64,000 bases of DNA, taken from the NCBI GenBank assembly GCA_002344215.1, contig DDSV01000006.1:677-64676 (forward strand). The letters are read 5' to 3'. The notes beneath the pieces were generated by a model. It was not told the origin of the DNA. It ran no database searches and saw only the letters and a list, made by a program, of their open reading frames with translations. Shown here one piece after another: positions 39,930-48,382 of the stretch. A program made the position numbers and the translations under genes. Source of the DNA: Akkermansiaceae bacterium UBA2381. Lineage in GTDB: Bacteria; Verrucomicrobiota; Verrucomicrobiia; Verrucomicrobiales; DEV007. Position 1 is the stretch's first letter, and every line of letters begins with the position of its first letter.

Positions 39930-41942
39930 TTATTTTTTTGCCCGGGAATATCCGCTCTCTTTGGGTTGCGAATATCCGGAGTAGTTCCCGCCGCTGGAGT
40001 AGGAATAGTAATAGCCGTGTCCGCCCATGGTGCGGGTGCGGGGCAACCCGTTGGCCACGATGCCTACCGGAGTGGACCCATTGTCCCCGAGAACACGCAA
40101 GGCCCTCTTGACGGCCCCTTTCGGAGTCTTCCCGATGCGGGTGACGAGCACGACGGACTGGGCCAGTTTGGCGAGCGGAATCGTGTCACTGACGGGAACC
40201 AGCGGGGCGGAGTCAATGACGATGCGGTCAAAGTATTCACTGAGCTTTTCGAGAAGCGGACGGAGCGATTTCCCGGAGAGCAGTTCGGCCGGATTGGCTG
40301 ACCAACTCCCTGCCGGAAAAAGAAATAGGTTTTCGGACGCTTCGGCCCGGAGCAGAATCTCTTTCACCGGGGTTCCCAGAGAGAGTTGGTCCGAGAGTCC
40401 CTTGGATTCCTTCCCGTAGCCGAATATCTCACTGTGCACGGGCCTCCTCATATCCGCGTCAATCAACAACGTGCGGTTGCCCTGAATGGCGAAGGACAGA
40501 GCCAGGTTCGACGCGACCCAGCTTTTCCCTTCGCCGGGAATGGCACTGGTAATGAGAAAGACCCGACGCTCTTCCGAGGTGCCGAGAAAGGTCAAACCGG
40601 TTCGCAAGGTTCGAATCGCCTCCGAGGCCTGGGATTCCGCATCCCGCGAGAGCTCGAGTGAATCACCGCGGTCACTCTGCTTTTTAAAGGCAGGCATGGC
40701 CCCGACCACGGGAAGTCCGGCAAGGTGCTCCAACTCCGCCACGGTTCGCACGGTGGGATCGAGGAAACCGAGCAGAAGAATGATCGCAATTCCGAGCGCC
40801 GCTCCGCCCCCGGCATAGAGCGTGATGATTTTCTCCTTAATCGGGGCTGAAGGTCTCCCGGGCAGAGTGGGCGGCTGCACCACCTCGAACTGCCGACTCG
40901 CAAATCCGCGGGTCACGTTGCCCTCCTTCAACTGCATGATAAGGTTGTCGTAGACCTGCTTCTCGGCATCCAACTCCCGTTGCAGCACCGTTGATCGGGT
41001 TCCGGCGATCTGTCGTTTGGTATCGATCAGTTCGGACTCGGGAAGTTGCCCGAGACTGGCCAGGCTCTTTTCCCAGAAGGCTTTCTCCTCCGCGGAAATG
41101 CGAATGACCTGATCGAGTTCCGAGGAAAAGCGGGCCTTGAGAATACGCTGCAATTCGATCGCCTCGACCAGGGCGGGCCATTTCGGAAGGTAGCGCTTTT
41201 CCATCTCCGCAACCTGGCGTTCCGCTTCCTGAATTTCGGTGCTCAATTCGGAACACCTCTGATAGAGCCGCAGGGCGCTGTCCAACTCAAGGAGGCGCTC
41301 TTTGATCTCGGAGGAACTGTCGAGAATATAGTCGAGCGCATACTCGGACGATCCCGCGACCCGACTCTCAGCCACCTGCTCATAGGCCGAGAGCACCGAA
41401 ATCAGCGCATCCCTCGCCAGAGCGGGATCCGAATGCTCGGCGGACAAATCGAGTAGGGCCGTATCCGGCCTCCATCTCACCGTGACCCAACGGGACAACA
41501 TGGCTCCGATGATGTCGGGGGTCAGTTCACTGCTCGAATACTCCATCGCCTTCCGCCACGGAAGCCGCATCTGCTCGGGGATGAGGTTGGGCCGGTCGAC
41601 AAACAGCGGGCCCTTGGCGGCCTCGACATAAATCACCGGGAGCCGCAGTCTCTCCGAGGCGGACAGCATTTCGGCCGCTCCGGTCATGCGGATTTTTTCC
41701 TCTTCGGCGACATCAGCCGCCTCCCGCTTCACCCGGAGAATCTCAATCGTCGCGGACGCCCGGTAGGTCGGAGGGGTAATCGAATAAATGTAGAGCCCGA
41801 GGACGTAGCCGCCGATGAGGGTGATACAGAAGATCCAGAAACGACGCAGGAACCAGCGCATGTAGTCCTGGAATCCGCGGGTCGGATTCGCTTCAGAGCC
41901 GCCTTCCTCCATGTTGTATTCGGAATAATTCGGTTGGCTCAT
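39930..41942 (-). CDS. Wzc-type polysaccharide co-polymerase / BY-kinase
   Basis: A 670-aa protein. An N-terminal Wzz domain (first membrane helix around residues 30-52, second near 370-390) is joined to a cytoplasmic tyrosine kinase. Walker A is AIPGEGKSWVASNL (about 465-478), Walker A' LLIDADMRRPVH (about 492-503) and Walker B RIVIDSAPLVPVSD (about 573). The C-terminus is a Tyr cluster (YYYSYSSGGNYSGYSQ) for autophosphorylation. Controls chain length with Wza and Wzy. Confidence 0.92.
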   Translation of the reverse strand: MSQPNYSEYNMEEGGSEANPTRGFQDYMRWFLRRFWIFCITLIGGYVLGLYIYSITPPTYRASATIEILRVKREAADVAEEEKIRMTGAAEMLSASERLRLPVIYVEAAKGPLFVDRPNLIPEQMRLPWRKAMEYSSSELTPDIIGAMLSRWVTVRWRPDTALLDLSAEHSDPALARDALISVLSAYEQVAESRVAGSSEYALDYILDSSSEIKERLLELDSALRLYQRCSELSTEIQEAERQVAEMEKRYLPKWPALVEAIELQRILKARFSSELDQVIRISAEEKAFWEKSLASLGQLPESELIDTKRQIAGTRSTVLQRELDAEKQVYDNLIMQLKEGNVTRGFASRQFEVVQPPTLPGRPSAPIKEKIITLYAGGGAALGIAIILLLGFLDPTVRTVAELEHLAGLPVVGAMPAFKKQSDRGDSLELSRDAESQASEAIRTLRTGLTFLGTSEERRVFLITSAIPGEGKSWVASNLALSFAIQGNRTLLIDADMRRPVHSEIFGYGKESKGLSDQLSLGTPVKEILLRAEASENLFLFPAGSWSANPAELLSGKSLRPLLEKLSEYFDRIVIDSAPLVPVSDTIPLAKLAQSVVLVTRIGKTPKGAVKRALRVLGDNGSTPVGIVANGLPRTRTMGGHGYYYSYSSGGNYSGYSQPKESGYSRAKK

Positions 41943-42109
41943 GGGCGGGGGTAAAAGGAAAATCTCCGGGTCCGGATAAAAAATGAATCTGAGGTAGTCA
42001 CGGCCGGAAACTGAACGAGGCGGTCAATACAGTCCCGGTTGCCGGGGAATGAATCTTTCCGGCAGACGATTCGTCTGGAGAGGGTGACCATGGAAACGCT
42101 GACATTTGC

Positions 42110-43120
42110 TCAAAAGACACTTTGCGGAACGGTCACGGTGTCGTCAGGCAAGAGCATAAAAGGAGCACTGTTATCCTTTTGCATCTTCGACACATTCACC
42201 TCGAAGGTTTGAACCTGCCCGTCGACAACCCGGCGAATGAAAATCCGTGAAGGGCGGGCGACATCGGTGAAGCCCCCTGCCATGGCGATGGCCGTGATGA
42301 TATCAAGCGGTTGCTCTTTCTTCATCGGCACCTGCCCGGGAGTACGCACTTCTCCAATGACGGTCACCGTCTGGATGACTTCCTCCATCTTCTTTTCCTC
42401 GGGAAGCGCATGAACGATCAGGGTATCCTTGTCCTTCAATTTCGTGACGCGATCACCCTCCAGGTTGAAAATCTGGGTGCGGAGGTCCTCCCCTTCGCGG
42501 CGCTTCAACTCAATCCGGTTCTTGTCCGCCCTCTCCGCAAGCCCTCCCGCAAAGGAGATCGCGGTGAAAAGATCGAGGGTGGCACCCTGCTCAAAAGTGA
42601 CCTGCCCGGGACGCATGACCTGCCCGATCACCGTCACCGAGTTCGGAGCCAACTTGGCTTCCTCGGTGATCGCAACGGCCACCTGGGCACTGCGAATGTA
42701 ATCTTTCTCGAGACGGGTTTTGATGTCCGAACCCAGGTCCTCCGCGGTTTTCCCCGCCGCCGGAATACTTCCGAGCAGGGGAAAGACCATGGCTCCATCC
42801 GGCCCGATGCGAAAGGCTCCTGAAAGCGACTCTTCGCCAAACACATTGATCCCGACAATGTCATCAGTCTTGAGAATGACCTGACCCTTCGGTTCTGCCG
42901 CCACCGCCTCAGCAACAAGAGGCGCATCCTGTGCGGTGATTTCAGAAACACTGGCAGCGAAACCCAGCATCAGGAGGAGAAGGCAGACCCCCTTCAATCC
43001 ACGACTCCCGCCCTTGCAGGTGAATTCACGGTGTAGCCGGAGCGCGATCGATCCGGGACCTTCGAGTGAAGTGTTGGCAGCCATCATGACAGGGGGGATT
43101 GGAATCATCACTTCCGGCAT
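42110..43120 (-). CDS. Wza-type polysaccharide export protein
   Basis: A 336-aa protein. The poly_export domain starts at LKTDDIVGINVFGEESLSG and has FRIGPDGAMVFPLLGSI. Two SLBB domains follow (VTVIGQVMRPGQVTFEQG and VTVIGEVRTPGQVPMKKEQP). The N-terminal hydrophobic segment (GVCLLLLMLGFAASVS) suits a signal peptide, but I see no lipobox Cys in the usual place, unlike classic Wza. The start is uncertain; M5, M12 and M13 are alternatives. Forms the outer-membrane channel for EPS with the co-polymerase at 39930. Confidence 0.88.
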   Translation of the reverse strand: MPEVMIPIPPVMMAANTSLEGPGSIALRLHREFTCKGGSRGLKGVCLLLLMLGFAASVSEITAQDAPLVAEAVAAEPKGQVILKTDDIVGINVFGEESLSGAFRIGPDGAMVFPLLGSIPAAGKTAEDLGSDIKTRLEKDYIRSAQVAVAITEEAKLAPNSVTVIGQVMRPGQVTFEQGATLDLFTAISFAGGLAERADKNRIELKRREGEDLRTQIFNLEGDRVTKLKDKDTLIVHALPEEKKMEEVIQTVTVIGEVRTPGQVPMKKEQPLDIITAIAMAGGFTDVARPSRIFIRRVVDGQVQTFEVNVSKMQKDNSAPFMLLPDDTVTVPQSVF

Positions 43121-43310
43121 CGATCGGAAAATCGCGTTCGGAACTATAGCATCTCATGCAAATCCTGAAAATAAATTCAACTTATCTTCCGACTTCGACG
43201 AAGACCTCAAGGGGTCAACACCGTCGCCCCCTCGAACCATGAGTCGAGCCGAAGGCTCGAACATGCTGAAACACCTGCCGACCGAACCTCTTTCAGTATG
43301 CCCGCCCCTA

Positions 43311-43802
43311 TCAGGGAGCAAAGGGAGACACGGAAGAACCGGGATTCTGGCTTTTCGGGTTGCCCGGTGTGTTTGACATCTGAATAAACTGCTGAACGGC
43401 AGTCAGAAGCGGCGAGGGGCCGAATTGCAAGGTGTCGTCGTTTACCGGAAGCGGAATTACAATCTCCTCGTCGCCACCTTCGACGGTGAACTCGGGGCTT
43501 TGCACGTAGGAATTCTTGTCGACCTGAACCATGATGGTGTAGACACCGTAAGGGACCTCAGGGAACGTGTAATTGCCATTATCATCCGAAGTGGCTGTGG
43601 CCACGACATTTCCATCCGCATCGATCAGAAACACTTCAACACCACGCAGGATCTCCTCACCCTCGTCATAGACGCCGTTTCCATTGGCATCAACAAAGGC
43701 AAAGCCGGTCACCGTCCGCGTCCCGGCCTGAGAAAAGGCACTCTGCGTGACGGTGAGGAAGAATGCGGCGAGGAGAACGGAGACGGAGAGAGTGGATTTC
43801 AT
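43311..43802 (-). CDS. Secreted Cna-B/SdrD-like protein
   Basis: A 163-aa protein. The signal peptide is MKSTLSVSVLLAAFFLTVTQ with cleavage around SAFSQA. It is followed by one SdrD/Cna-B prealbumin-like fold: GFAFVDANGNGVYDEGEEI (calcium-binding loop), ATSDDNGNYTFPEVPYG and a YTIMVQVDK strand. The tail is Pro/Asn/Gln-rich. It sits between the BBP2-like barrel and the Wza gene, so it may be part of the EPS export assembly or its matrix. No anchor is visible. Confidence 0.8.
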   Translation of the reverse strand: MKSTLSVSVLLAAFFLTVTQSAFSQAGTRTVTGFAFVDANGNGVYDEGEEILRGVEVFLIDADGNVVATATSDDNGNYTFPEVPYGVYTIMVQVDKNSYVQSPEFTVEGGDEEIVIPLPVNDDTLQFGPSPLLTAVQQFIQMSNTPGNPKSQNPGSSVSPFAP

Positions 43803-43827
43803 GTTGAGGCAAATTCCGGTAAACACA

Positions 43828-45090
43828 TCAGTAGTTCAACCCAACCCGCACCCCGGTGATGCTTTGGTCAAACTCGACTGCGGCATTATTCGATTCATTG
43901 GTATTGAAGTTATAGAAGATCGCCCACTGGCCGGAAAAACGGTCGGCAATCACCAAAGGATGGCTCAAATCGACCCCAAAACGAGTGAAGTCATCATCAC
44001 GAGCACCGACACCGACGATCTGGCTCCTGAAGTAGTCCGCATTCTCAAATCCGACCTGAGTGCCAAGAATGAACCGGCCCGGGAGGCGATTGTTCATCTT
44101 CAAGGTCACCCCGGTGCGCTCGACGTCTTCACCAATGGAGACGAACGAGGGTGCGATGTTGCGATAGTAACCAAAATCAAAGCTGGTCTTGGAACTCGGG
44201 GCCCAGGAGGCTCCGCCGCTGTAGACAAAATTGTCGGAATCAATTCCCGTAGGCCCGTCCACGGAACGCATCTCGTAACCGAGAGTGCTGTAGAGGGTGG
44301 TCTTTCCGGACAACGCATAACGCCAGCGGAAGGAGGGAGTCACGTAATCCTGAACCGCGTTGGCGAAGTAATCGTCCGTTCCAAAGCGAACACCGAGACC
44401 AAGCTGGGTTTTCGGAGCGAAGCCGGGCTCATAGAACCAGGCGATATCCCCGAAGATGGACTCACCATCATTGAGGGCCGCGTTGTTATCAAAGTCTCGT
44501 GCCGTGTATCCTGCACCGAACTCAAGGGAGCCGTGCGGCAAATCCCTGACGACATCAAGGAAGAAATCGTAGTCATCGCTGGTGGCGCGCCGGGTCTCGT
44601 TGTTGAAGTTATCGAATTCCAGCGAGTTTCCGTTGTTCCGGCGATAGTCCGCATCGAGGCGAATCTTGGTCAGTCCCCCGTTCACTCCGACGAAAGCACC
44701 CACCGAGTGCTCAAGCGAATCGCGACCAAAAGCCGCCGTGACATCATTGTATCCGAAAACCTGGCCGAGGTAGTCCAACCCGTAATACACCCCGCGACGC
44801 GTCGGGGATCCCATGATCGCGTTTGCCCCGAAGGCGAAAACGAAGATGGAGGCGTCCTGAGCGACAGGAGTTTGCGTGGTGTTTGAATCGTAAATGTAGG
44901 AGGCGGACCCGAAAAGATCGACCTTAAGGCGGTTCACTTTGAGGGTGTCGATGCCCTCTTTACCACCAAGAACACTTTTCGAATAATCTCCGCTTGCAGG
45001 GTATTGCACCGGATCGCCAGCATTCAGGCCGATCAGAGAGATCGCAAAAGTCGCAAAAACGAGAGCCCGAAGGCTGAAAGGAGTCGTCAT
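43828..45090 (-). CDS. Outer-membrane beta-barrel protein (BBP2-like)
   Basis: A 420-aa protein with a signal peptide (SLRALVFATFAISLIGLNAG) and a barrel rich in alternating aromatic/polar strands, ending in Phe/Tyr-type strands (VRVGLNY). LFGSASYIYDSNTTQTP at the start of the barrel resembles the putative beta-barrel porin 2 group found in exosortase/EPS loci. The ATG at 45090 is preferred because 32 upstream in-frame residues precede the signal peptide. Expected to help EPS reach the surface. Confidence 0.8.
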   Translation of the reverse strand: MTTPFSLRALVFATFAISLIGLNAGDPVQYPASGDYSKSVLGGKEGIDTLKVNRLKVDLFGSASYIYDSNTTQTPVAQDASIFVFAFGANAIMGSPTRRGVYYGLDYLGQVFGYNDVTAAFGRDSLEHSVGAFVGVNGGLTKIRLDADYRRNNGNSLEFDNFNNETRRATSDDYDFFLDVVRDLPHGSLEFGAGYTARDFDNNAALNDGESIFGDIAWFYEPGFAPKTQLGLGVRFGTDDYFANAVQDYVTPSFRWRYALSGKTTLYSTLGYEMRSVDGPTGIDSDNFVYSGGASWAPSSKTSFDFGYYRNIAPSFVSIGEDVERTGVTLKMNNRLPGRFILGTQVGFENADYFRSQIVGVGARDDDFTRFGVDLSHPLVIADRFSGQWAIFYNFNTNESNNAAVEFDQSITGVRVGLNY

Positions 45091-45106
45091 GATATAGTTC
45101 CGATGA

Positions 45107-45135
45107 TTTAAACCGCAAAGTCTTACGTCAGTCAA
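45107..45135 (-). promoter_or_regulatory. Candidate promoter of the barrel-to-ligase operon
   Basis: TTGACT (45130-45135), 17 bp and TTTAAA (45107-45112) on the - strand, 16 bp from the ATG at 45090. A perfect TATAAT (45155-45160) further upstream has no good -35 at the right distance. This A+T-rich gap is the only sizeable gap upstream of the 43-45 kb - strand genes. Confidence 0.4.
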
Positions 45136-45263
45136 GAGGTATCGGGCAATATTAATTATATTTCGCACAAATTGGAAGTTTTTCACTTTTAACCATTTCT
45201 CGCTTCTAAGGTCAAAACTTTTCTTACAGGCTCAAGTAAGGGCCCGCTACAATACTACACCCC

Positions 45264-46817
45264 TTACCCCGCTTCGCTCAAGCCTAGATTTCGCGGGGGA
45301 TTCTCATCAAACTCTGTCCCGATGATGACATCGGCGTTTAGCTCTTCCTCCAGTTCCTGAAGGTTGCTTCCCGGAGTGACGGTCATGAATCCCAGAAATT
45401 CAGGAAGCTGCCCCTCCCATCGAGCCTTTCCGCCGATAATCACCGGGTAAAAACATCGCACGACCCGCTCCCACTGCCGACGGGACCCCTCGGGTCTCGG
45501 ACAACTGAGCACCCAGATAGTCGAGGGGTCGATCTCGAGAATGACAAGGCACTTCCCTTCCCCGCGGTTCCCCGACCTCAACGGGGTGACCACCGGAGTA
45601 ATGCCGAGCCTCGAAAGAAATCCACTGAGCGCCCCCCAGAAATCCTCCGCTTTGGTGAAGCGCTCGAGGTCGTGCTCGAGGACCTGGGACATGACATGGG
45701 CATATCGAACGTCTTTACGCGCGGCCACAATGTCACGCATCACCTTGCGGGCTTCGGAGAGATTGTGAGGCAATCCGATGAAACGAAGCCCCTGGATCAG
45801 ACCGATCGTCACGATCATGCCCACCACGGGGAGGGTGTAACCTGAGGACAGAAAAACACTCAAGCCCAGCAATGAAAGCCCGGCACAAAGCCCATACAGC
45901 ACAAAGAGAATGCTCCGCTTCGAGAATCCCAGGGTGAGAAGCCGGTGATGAAGGTGACGGGCGTCTGGACGCATGACCGGCAATCCGGAAAGGCCGCGCC
46001 GGAGAATAGCCAGAAGTGTGTCGAGAATCGGGAAGCCGAGGGCCACCACCACCACGAGAAGCGATCCGAAAATCGATCCCTTGTTCGAGGTGAGAAGTGA
46101 GGCACCCGCGATGATAAACCCGAGGAGATACGCCCCCCCGTCTCCCATGTAAATTTTGGCGGGAGGGAGATTAAACGCGAGAAAGGCAACGATCCCGCCA
46201 ACGAGCGCGATATTTAGAATGAGCAACTCCGCGTTTCCCGAGATTCCCCCAAGGGTGGCCAGGGTCAGACACAGGAAGAGGGCGATACCGCCGGCGAGGC
46301 CATCCATACCGTCGACGAGGTTGATCAGGTTGGGAATCGCCACAAACCAGATCACCGTCAGGACCAGGCCGAATCCCCCCATCTCAATGCTTTCACCCCC
46401 AAGCGGGTGGCTGAGGATGTCGATTCGCATGTCGCAAAGATAGGCGGCAACTCCCACCCCGATCTGAATCAGCATTCTCAGGAGAGCAGGCAGCCCGAAA
46501 AGGTCGTCGAGAAAACCGAGGAGAAACATCGTCGTGCCAAGGATCAGAAAGGGAAGACCAACAATGGAGAGTCCTCCCGGAACCTCGGTGCGACTCGAAA
46601 TCAGGTAGGCGAAAAGAAAAACCACATAGAGGGCCAGACCGCCGACCCGCAAGACCGGTTCGGACTGGAGTTTCCTCACCCCGTCGCCCGTGTCCCGGCC
46701 GCGGTTCCAGGTCCAGAGGCGCCGAATCAGAACGATAGCCACAAGACCGAGCGCGAGGGCCAGGAAAAAGGTCGTCAGCTCACGCGCCAGATTGGCGGTC
46801 TGAATAAAGGCGTTCAT
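45264..46817 (-). CDS. WecA/MraY-type undecaprenyl-phosphate sugar-1-P transferase
   Basis: A 517-aa protein. The polytopic core (about residues 15-340) carries FLDDLFG, NLINLVDGMDGLAGG, KIYMGDGGAYLLGF and ARHLHHRLLTLGF, the family's catalytic and UDP-binding motifs. It should start lipid-linked repeat synthesis by adding GlcNAc-1-P or a similar sugar. Residues from about 360 to the end form an extra soluble domain of some 155 residues that is not part of MraY/WecA; its function is unknown. Confidence 0.9.
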   Translation of the reverse strand: MNAFIQTANLARELTTFFLALALGLVAIVLIRRLWTWNRGRDTGDGVRKLQSEPVLRVGGLALYVVFLFAYLISSRTEVPGGLSIVGLPFLILGTTMFLLGFLDDLFGLPALLRMLIQIGVGVAAYLCDMRIDILSHPLGGESIEMGGFGLVLTVIWFVAIPNLINLVDGMDGLAGGIALFLCLTLATLGGISGNAELLILNIALVGGIVAFLAFNLPPAKIYMGDGGAYLLGFIIAGASLLTSNKGSIFGSLLVVVVALGFPILDTLLAILRRGLSGLPVMRPDARHLHHRLLTLGFSKRSILFVLYGLCAGLSLLGLSVFLSSGYTLPVVGMIVTIGLIQGLRFIGLPHNLSEARKVMRDIVAARKDVRYAHVMSQVLEHDLERFTKAEDFWGALSGFLSRLGITPVVTPLRSGNRGEGKCLVILEIDPSTIWVLSCPRPEGSRRQWERVVRCFYPVIIGGKARWEGQLPEFLGFMTVTPGSNLQELEEELNADVIIGTEFDENPPRNLGLSEAG

Positions 46818-46879
46818 TCACCTGGTTTCTGATTGAGAGAGGATTTCCCGCGGGGTTCTGGCTTGTCAGTGAAATTTTG

Positions 46880-48382
46880 TCAATCTTCGATTGCCCCCTT
46901 TTCGGCGAGACGCTGCTCCAGTTGTTCTCTCTGCGCGGGATCCAGCCCGTTGCGAAGAGACTCGGCAAGAGGGACGGCGGACTCAAGACCGGCTCCGGCC
47001 GCACGCGCCGCCCAGAACGCAGCCGTGGGGAGATCCTTGAGAGCCGGGTCAGTGCCTCCGGAAAGAAGGCGGGCAAGTCTCTCCTGCGCCCCGGCATTGC
47101 CCGCCTTCGCCGCCTCTTCATAATAGCGGCGTGCCTCGGCGGGATTCACGGGAAGACCGACTCCCTTTTCGTGGAGCTCTCCCAGATTAACCATGGCCAG
47201 GGCAAAGCCCTGTTTGGCGGAGCGCAAAAACCACTGCACCGCCTCGGCCGGATTCGACGCGGTTCCGTATCCGGTAATCAGGCGCAATCCCAGGGCATTC
47301 TCAGCCGGGGCATAGGCAAAGTCCGCGCCCACCCGAATCCACGCGGTCGAGGCGACCGGATCCTGGGGGAGATTTTTGCCCGTTTCGTAGGCCTCCGCGA
47401 TTTTCAGACAGGCCTCTCCATCCCTTTGTCCGGCGGCGACGCGAAAAAGCCGGATGGCTTCAGCGGGATTGGGATCACCGAGGCGGTCGGTGAGAAAATA
47501 CTCCCCGAGCAGACGCGTCGCCCCGGGGTATCCTCGCTCGGCGGCAACACGGAGCCACTGGGACGACTTCTCCCAAGATGGTGCTCCTTCAGCGTGTTTT
47601 TCATAGAAGCCTGCGAGTTCAAAAGCGGCTTCGGCATTTCCGCTTTCGGCGGCCAGAATCCCGTAGCGCTCCGATTCCTTAAGGTCGACCGGAAAAGCCT
47701 GTCCGTCGCGAAAGAGGCGGTGCAGGGCAACAAGACAGGCCACGGAGCCGGTTTCCGCCCCCCGCCGATAATGCTCCATGGCGATGGCGGCATCCTGCGG
47801 CACACCATCACCGGCGAGGGAAAGATCCCCCAGCATGCGATGGGCGTCTTTGGCTCCGGGTAGCTGGCGGGCCCGTCGCAGCAGGCTGACGGCCTCATCC
47901 ACCGACTTTTCCTGTCCAAACTGCCCTTCCAGTAAAATCCGGGCCATCACCTCCATGGCCGGGGCCGATTCCGCCTCGACCGCCTTTTTAATATAGGTCA
48001 ATCCCTCGGGATGGAGCGATTCATTGTTCGAGCGGAGCAGGGTTAAGCCGAGGATACGCGAAGCCTCGATGCCGGAGGCCTCCTTGACGGCCTTCTCAAA
48101 ATCCTGATCGGCCGACGCGGTTTCTCCGGATAGGAGACGCGAGGCGAGCGAACGGGCCGCTGCCTCGTCTCCCCCGTTCGCCTTCATCGCGAGGGTAATG
48201 ATGAGCGCATTGGCATCCACAGGTGGCTGGGCTGAGGCAGGCACAACGGCCGCCTTCTCGGGAGCGGGAATGGCGCTTTTGTCTTCCTGCCCGACAAGGC
48301 GGGCAAGGCCCGGGAAACAAAGCAAGGTCACCAGGGTGATGACCCGACCGAAAGAAACGCTACTAACCGCTAACTGAATCAT
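46880..48382 (-). CDS. Secreted Sel1-repeat protein
   Basis: A 500-aa protein with a probable signal segment (GRVITLVTLLCFPGLARLVG), then about nine Sel1-type helical repeats of around 36 residues, for example AEAIRLFRVAAGQRDGEACL, AEAVQWFLRSAKQGFALAMV and AEARRYYEEAAKAGNAGAQE. A scaffold or adaptor role is usual. The start ATG overlaps the stop of the upstream TPR-like gene (ATGA at 48379-48382), so the two are translationally coupled. Confidence 0.85.
   Translation of the reverse strand: MIQLAVSSVSFGRVITLVTLLCFPGLARLVGQEDKSAIPAPEKAAVVPASAQPPVDANALIITLAMKANGGDEAAARSLASRLLSGETASADQDFEKAVKEASGIEASRILGLTLLRSNNESLHPEGLTYIKKAVEAESAPAMEVMARILLEGQFGQEKSVDEAVSLLRRARQLPGAKDAHRMLGDLSLAGDGVPQDAAIAMEHYRRGAETGSVACLVALHRLFRDGQAFPVDLKESERYGILAAESGNAEAAFELAGFYEKHAEGAPSWEKSSQWLRVAAERGYPGATRLLGEYFLTDRLGDPNPAEAIRLFRVAAGQRDGEACLKIAEAYETGKNLPQDPVASTAWIRVGADFAYAPAENALGLRLITGYGTASNPAEAVQWFLRSAKQGFALAMVNLGELHEKGVGLPVNPAEARRYYEEAAKAGNAGAQERLARLLSGGTDPALKDLPTAAFWAARAAGAGLESAVPLAESLRNGLDPAQREQLEQRLAEKGAIED

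Noticed and set aside
43747..44886. + strand open frame of 379 codons
   Set aside because: Antisense to the BBP2-like barrel gene, which has a signal peptide and barrel-like strand pattern.
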